A stretch of DNA of 7,248 nt from an uncultured Geobacter sp. GTDB lineage: Bacteria; Desulfobacterota; Desulfuromonadia; Geobacterales; Geobacteraceae. The DNA lies in the NCBI GenBank assembly GCA_937886325.1, contig CALABV010000173.1:1-7248 (forward strand), written 5' to 3'. The position numbers and the translations under genes are program-made. The notes beneath the pieces were generated by a model that did not search any database, was not told the origin of the DNA, and worked only from the letters and a program-made list of their open reading frames with translations. This document shows, one piece after another, positions 6,786 through 7,248 of the stretch (positions within the stretch are counted from its first letter, which is position 1; every line of letters starts with the position of its first letter).

Positions 6786-6795
6786 CTCCTTGAAC
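6770..6795. other. Breakpoint between the propeller gene tail and the kinase fragment
   Basis: To the right, plus-strand kinase sequence is convincing from about VLLEPTNV (6783 onward). To the left, minus-strand propeller-like sequence is convincing from about LILQYPLDG (6782 and below). Neither gene has its 5' end, and both lose it within the same ~25 bases. I see no inverted repeats, target duplication or transposase here. Either a deletion/inversion endpoint or a chimeric assembly would give this picture. Confidence 0.7.
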
Positions 6796-7248
6796 CCACC
6801 AACGTTCACGAATTGATTGAGGACAGCCTCAGGGCTTCGGTCATTCCAGACAACATAGGGGTTGAGGTTGATGTATCCTTGCAGGATCCGGTCGTGGAAG
6901 TCGATCACGATCAGATCGTGCAGGTCTTGACGAACCTTATCAGTAATGCCTGTGCGGCGATGCCGAATGGCGGTTTGCTGACCCTCGGCGCGCGGGACAA
7001 GAGTGCCGAGATGTTCGAATTGCGCGTAACCGACACCGGTATCGGGATCCCGCAGGAAAACCTGAAGAAGATCTTCGAGCCGTTCTTTACGACCAAGGAG
7101 ATCGGCAAGGGCACTGGACTTGGTCTTGCCGTCACCTACGGTATCGTCAAGATGCACTGTGGCGACATCCAGGTGAAATCGAACGCGGATCCGTCGCAGG
7201 GCCCAACGACAACTACGTTTTCTGTATCGTTGCACAAGAATGCAAAAG
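6781..7248 (+). pseudogene. Sensor histidine kinase fragment, C-terminal HATPase_c domain
   Basis: The plus-strand frame reads about 156 codons of kinase sequence to the right edge without a stop. LLEPTNVHELIEDSL and the following IPDNIGVEVDVS are the usual link into the ATP-binding domain. The N box is NLISNACAAM (from 6933), the G1 box DTGIGIP (from 7032), the F box FEPFFTTK (7074-7097) and the G2 box GKGTGLGL (7104-7127). The domain ends with TTTTFSVSLHK, so the C-terminus or a following receiver domain lies just beyond the window. In the same frame a TGA occurs at 6753-6755, and no HisKA helix with the phosphoacceptor histidine is present upstream. Without it the protein could not autophosphorylate. 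The ATPase half itself shows no damage, so the break is recent or artefactual. Intermediate composition (48-57% G+C in two counted lines) differs from both neighbouring blocks. Confidence 0.9.

Noticed and set aside
6770..6795. Insertion-sequence end or phage attachment site at the breakpoint
   Set aside because: I found no terminal inverted repeats, target-site duplication, tRNA or recombinase in the window.

Overview
The window is dominated by one very large reading frame on the minus strand. It starts at an ATG whose last base is 6385 and runs off the left edge without a stop, giving at least 2128 codons. I read it as a secreted RTX-family protein with four parts. An N-terminal domain resembles the calcium-dependent phospholipase A2 fold of parvovirus capsids and some bacterial proteins. 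After it come a block of EF-hand-like DxDxDG loops, a helical linker without repeats, and at least nine modules. Each module pairs RTX nonapeptide repeats (GGxGxDxLx) with a domain of the haemolysin-type calcium-binding-related (HCBP) family. The C-terminal export signal expected for type I secretion would lie outside the window.

Right of the RTX gene, from 6396 to about 6785 on the minus strand, is the tail of another gene, rich in short DG turns and resembling part of a beta-propeller. Its TAG stop overlaps the AGGAGG ribosome-binding site of the RTX gene, so the two were probably one transcript. Near 6775-6795 this gene ends abruptly against the C-terminal half of a sensor histidine kinase on the plus strand (about 6781-7248). 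The kinase fragment has clear N, G1, F and G2 boxes but no phosphoacceptor histidine and no start. Both genes appear to be broken at the same point, so this is a rearrangement breakpoint or an assembly join.

Base composition falls into three blocks. Sample 60-base lines counted by hand give about 75% G+C in the RTX repeats (4141-4200). The phospholipase-like part gives about 40% (5761-5820) and the propeller tail about 42% (6481-6540). The kinase fragment gives 48-57% (6841-6900 and 7021-7080). The change inside the RTX gene falls near 5650, where the N-terminal domain joins the DxDxDG block. The simplest reading is a mosaic: an AT-richer cassette carrying the propeller gene and an enzymatic head has been joined to a GC-rich RTX scaffold.

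The organism is a Gram-negative bacterium, since RTX/HCBP giants are type I secretion substrates. The wording of the kinase ATPase domain would suit a Desulfobacterota or other proteobacterial genome, but this is a weak guess. There are no tRNA, rRNA, CRISPR or recognisable insertion-sequence features. Almost every base is accounted for by the three genes, so there is no intergenic stretch over 300 bases.
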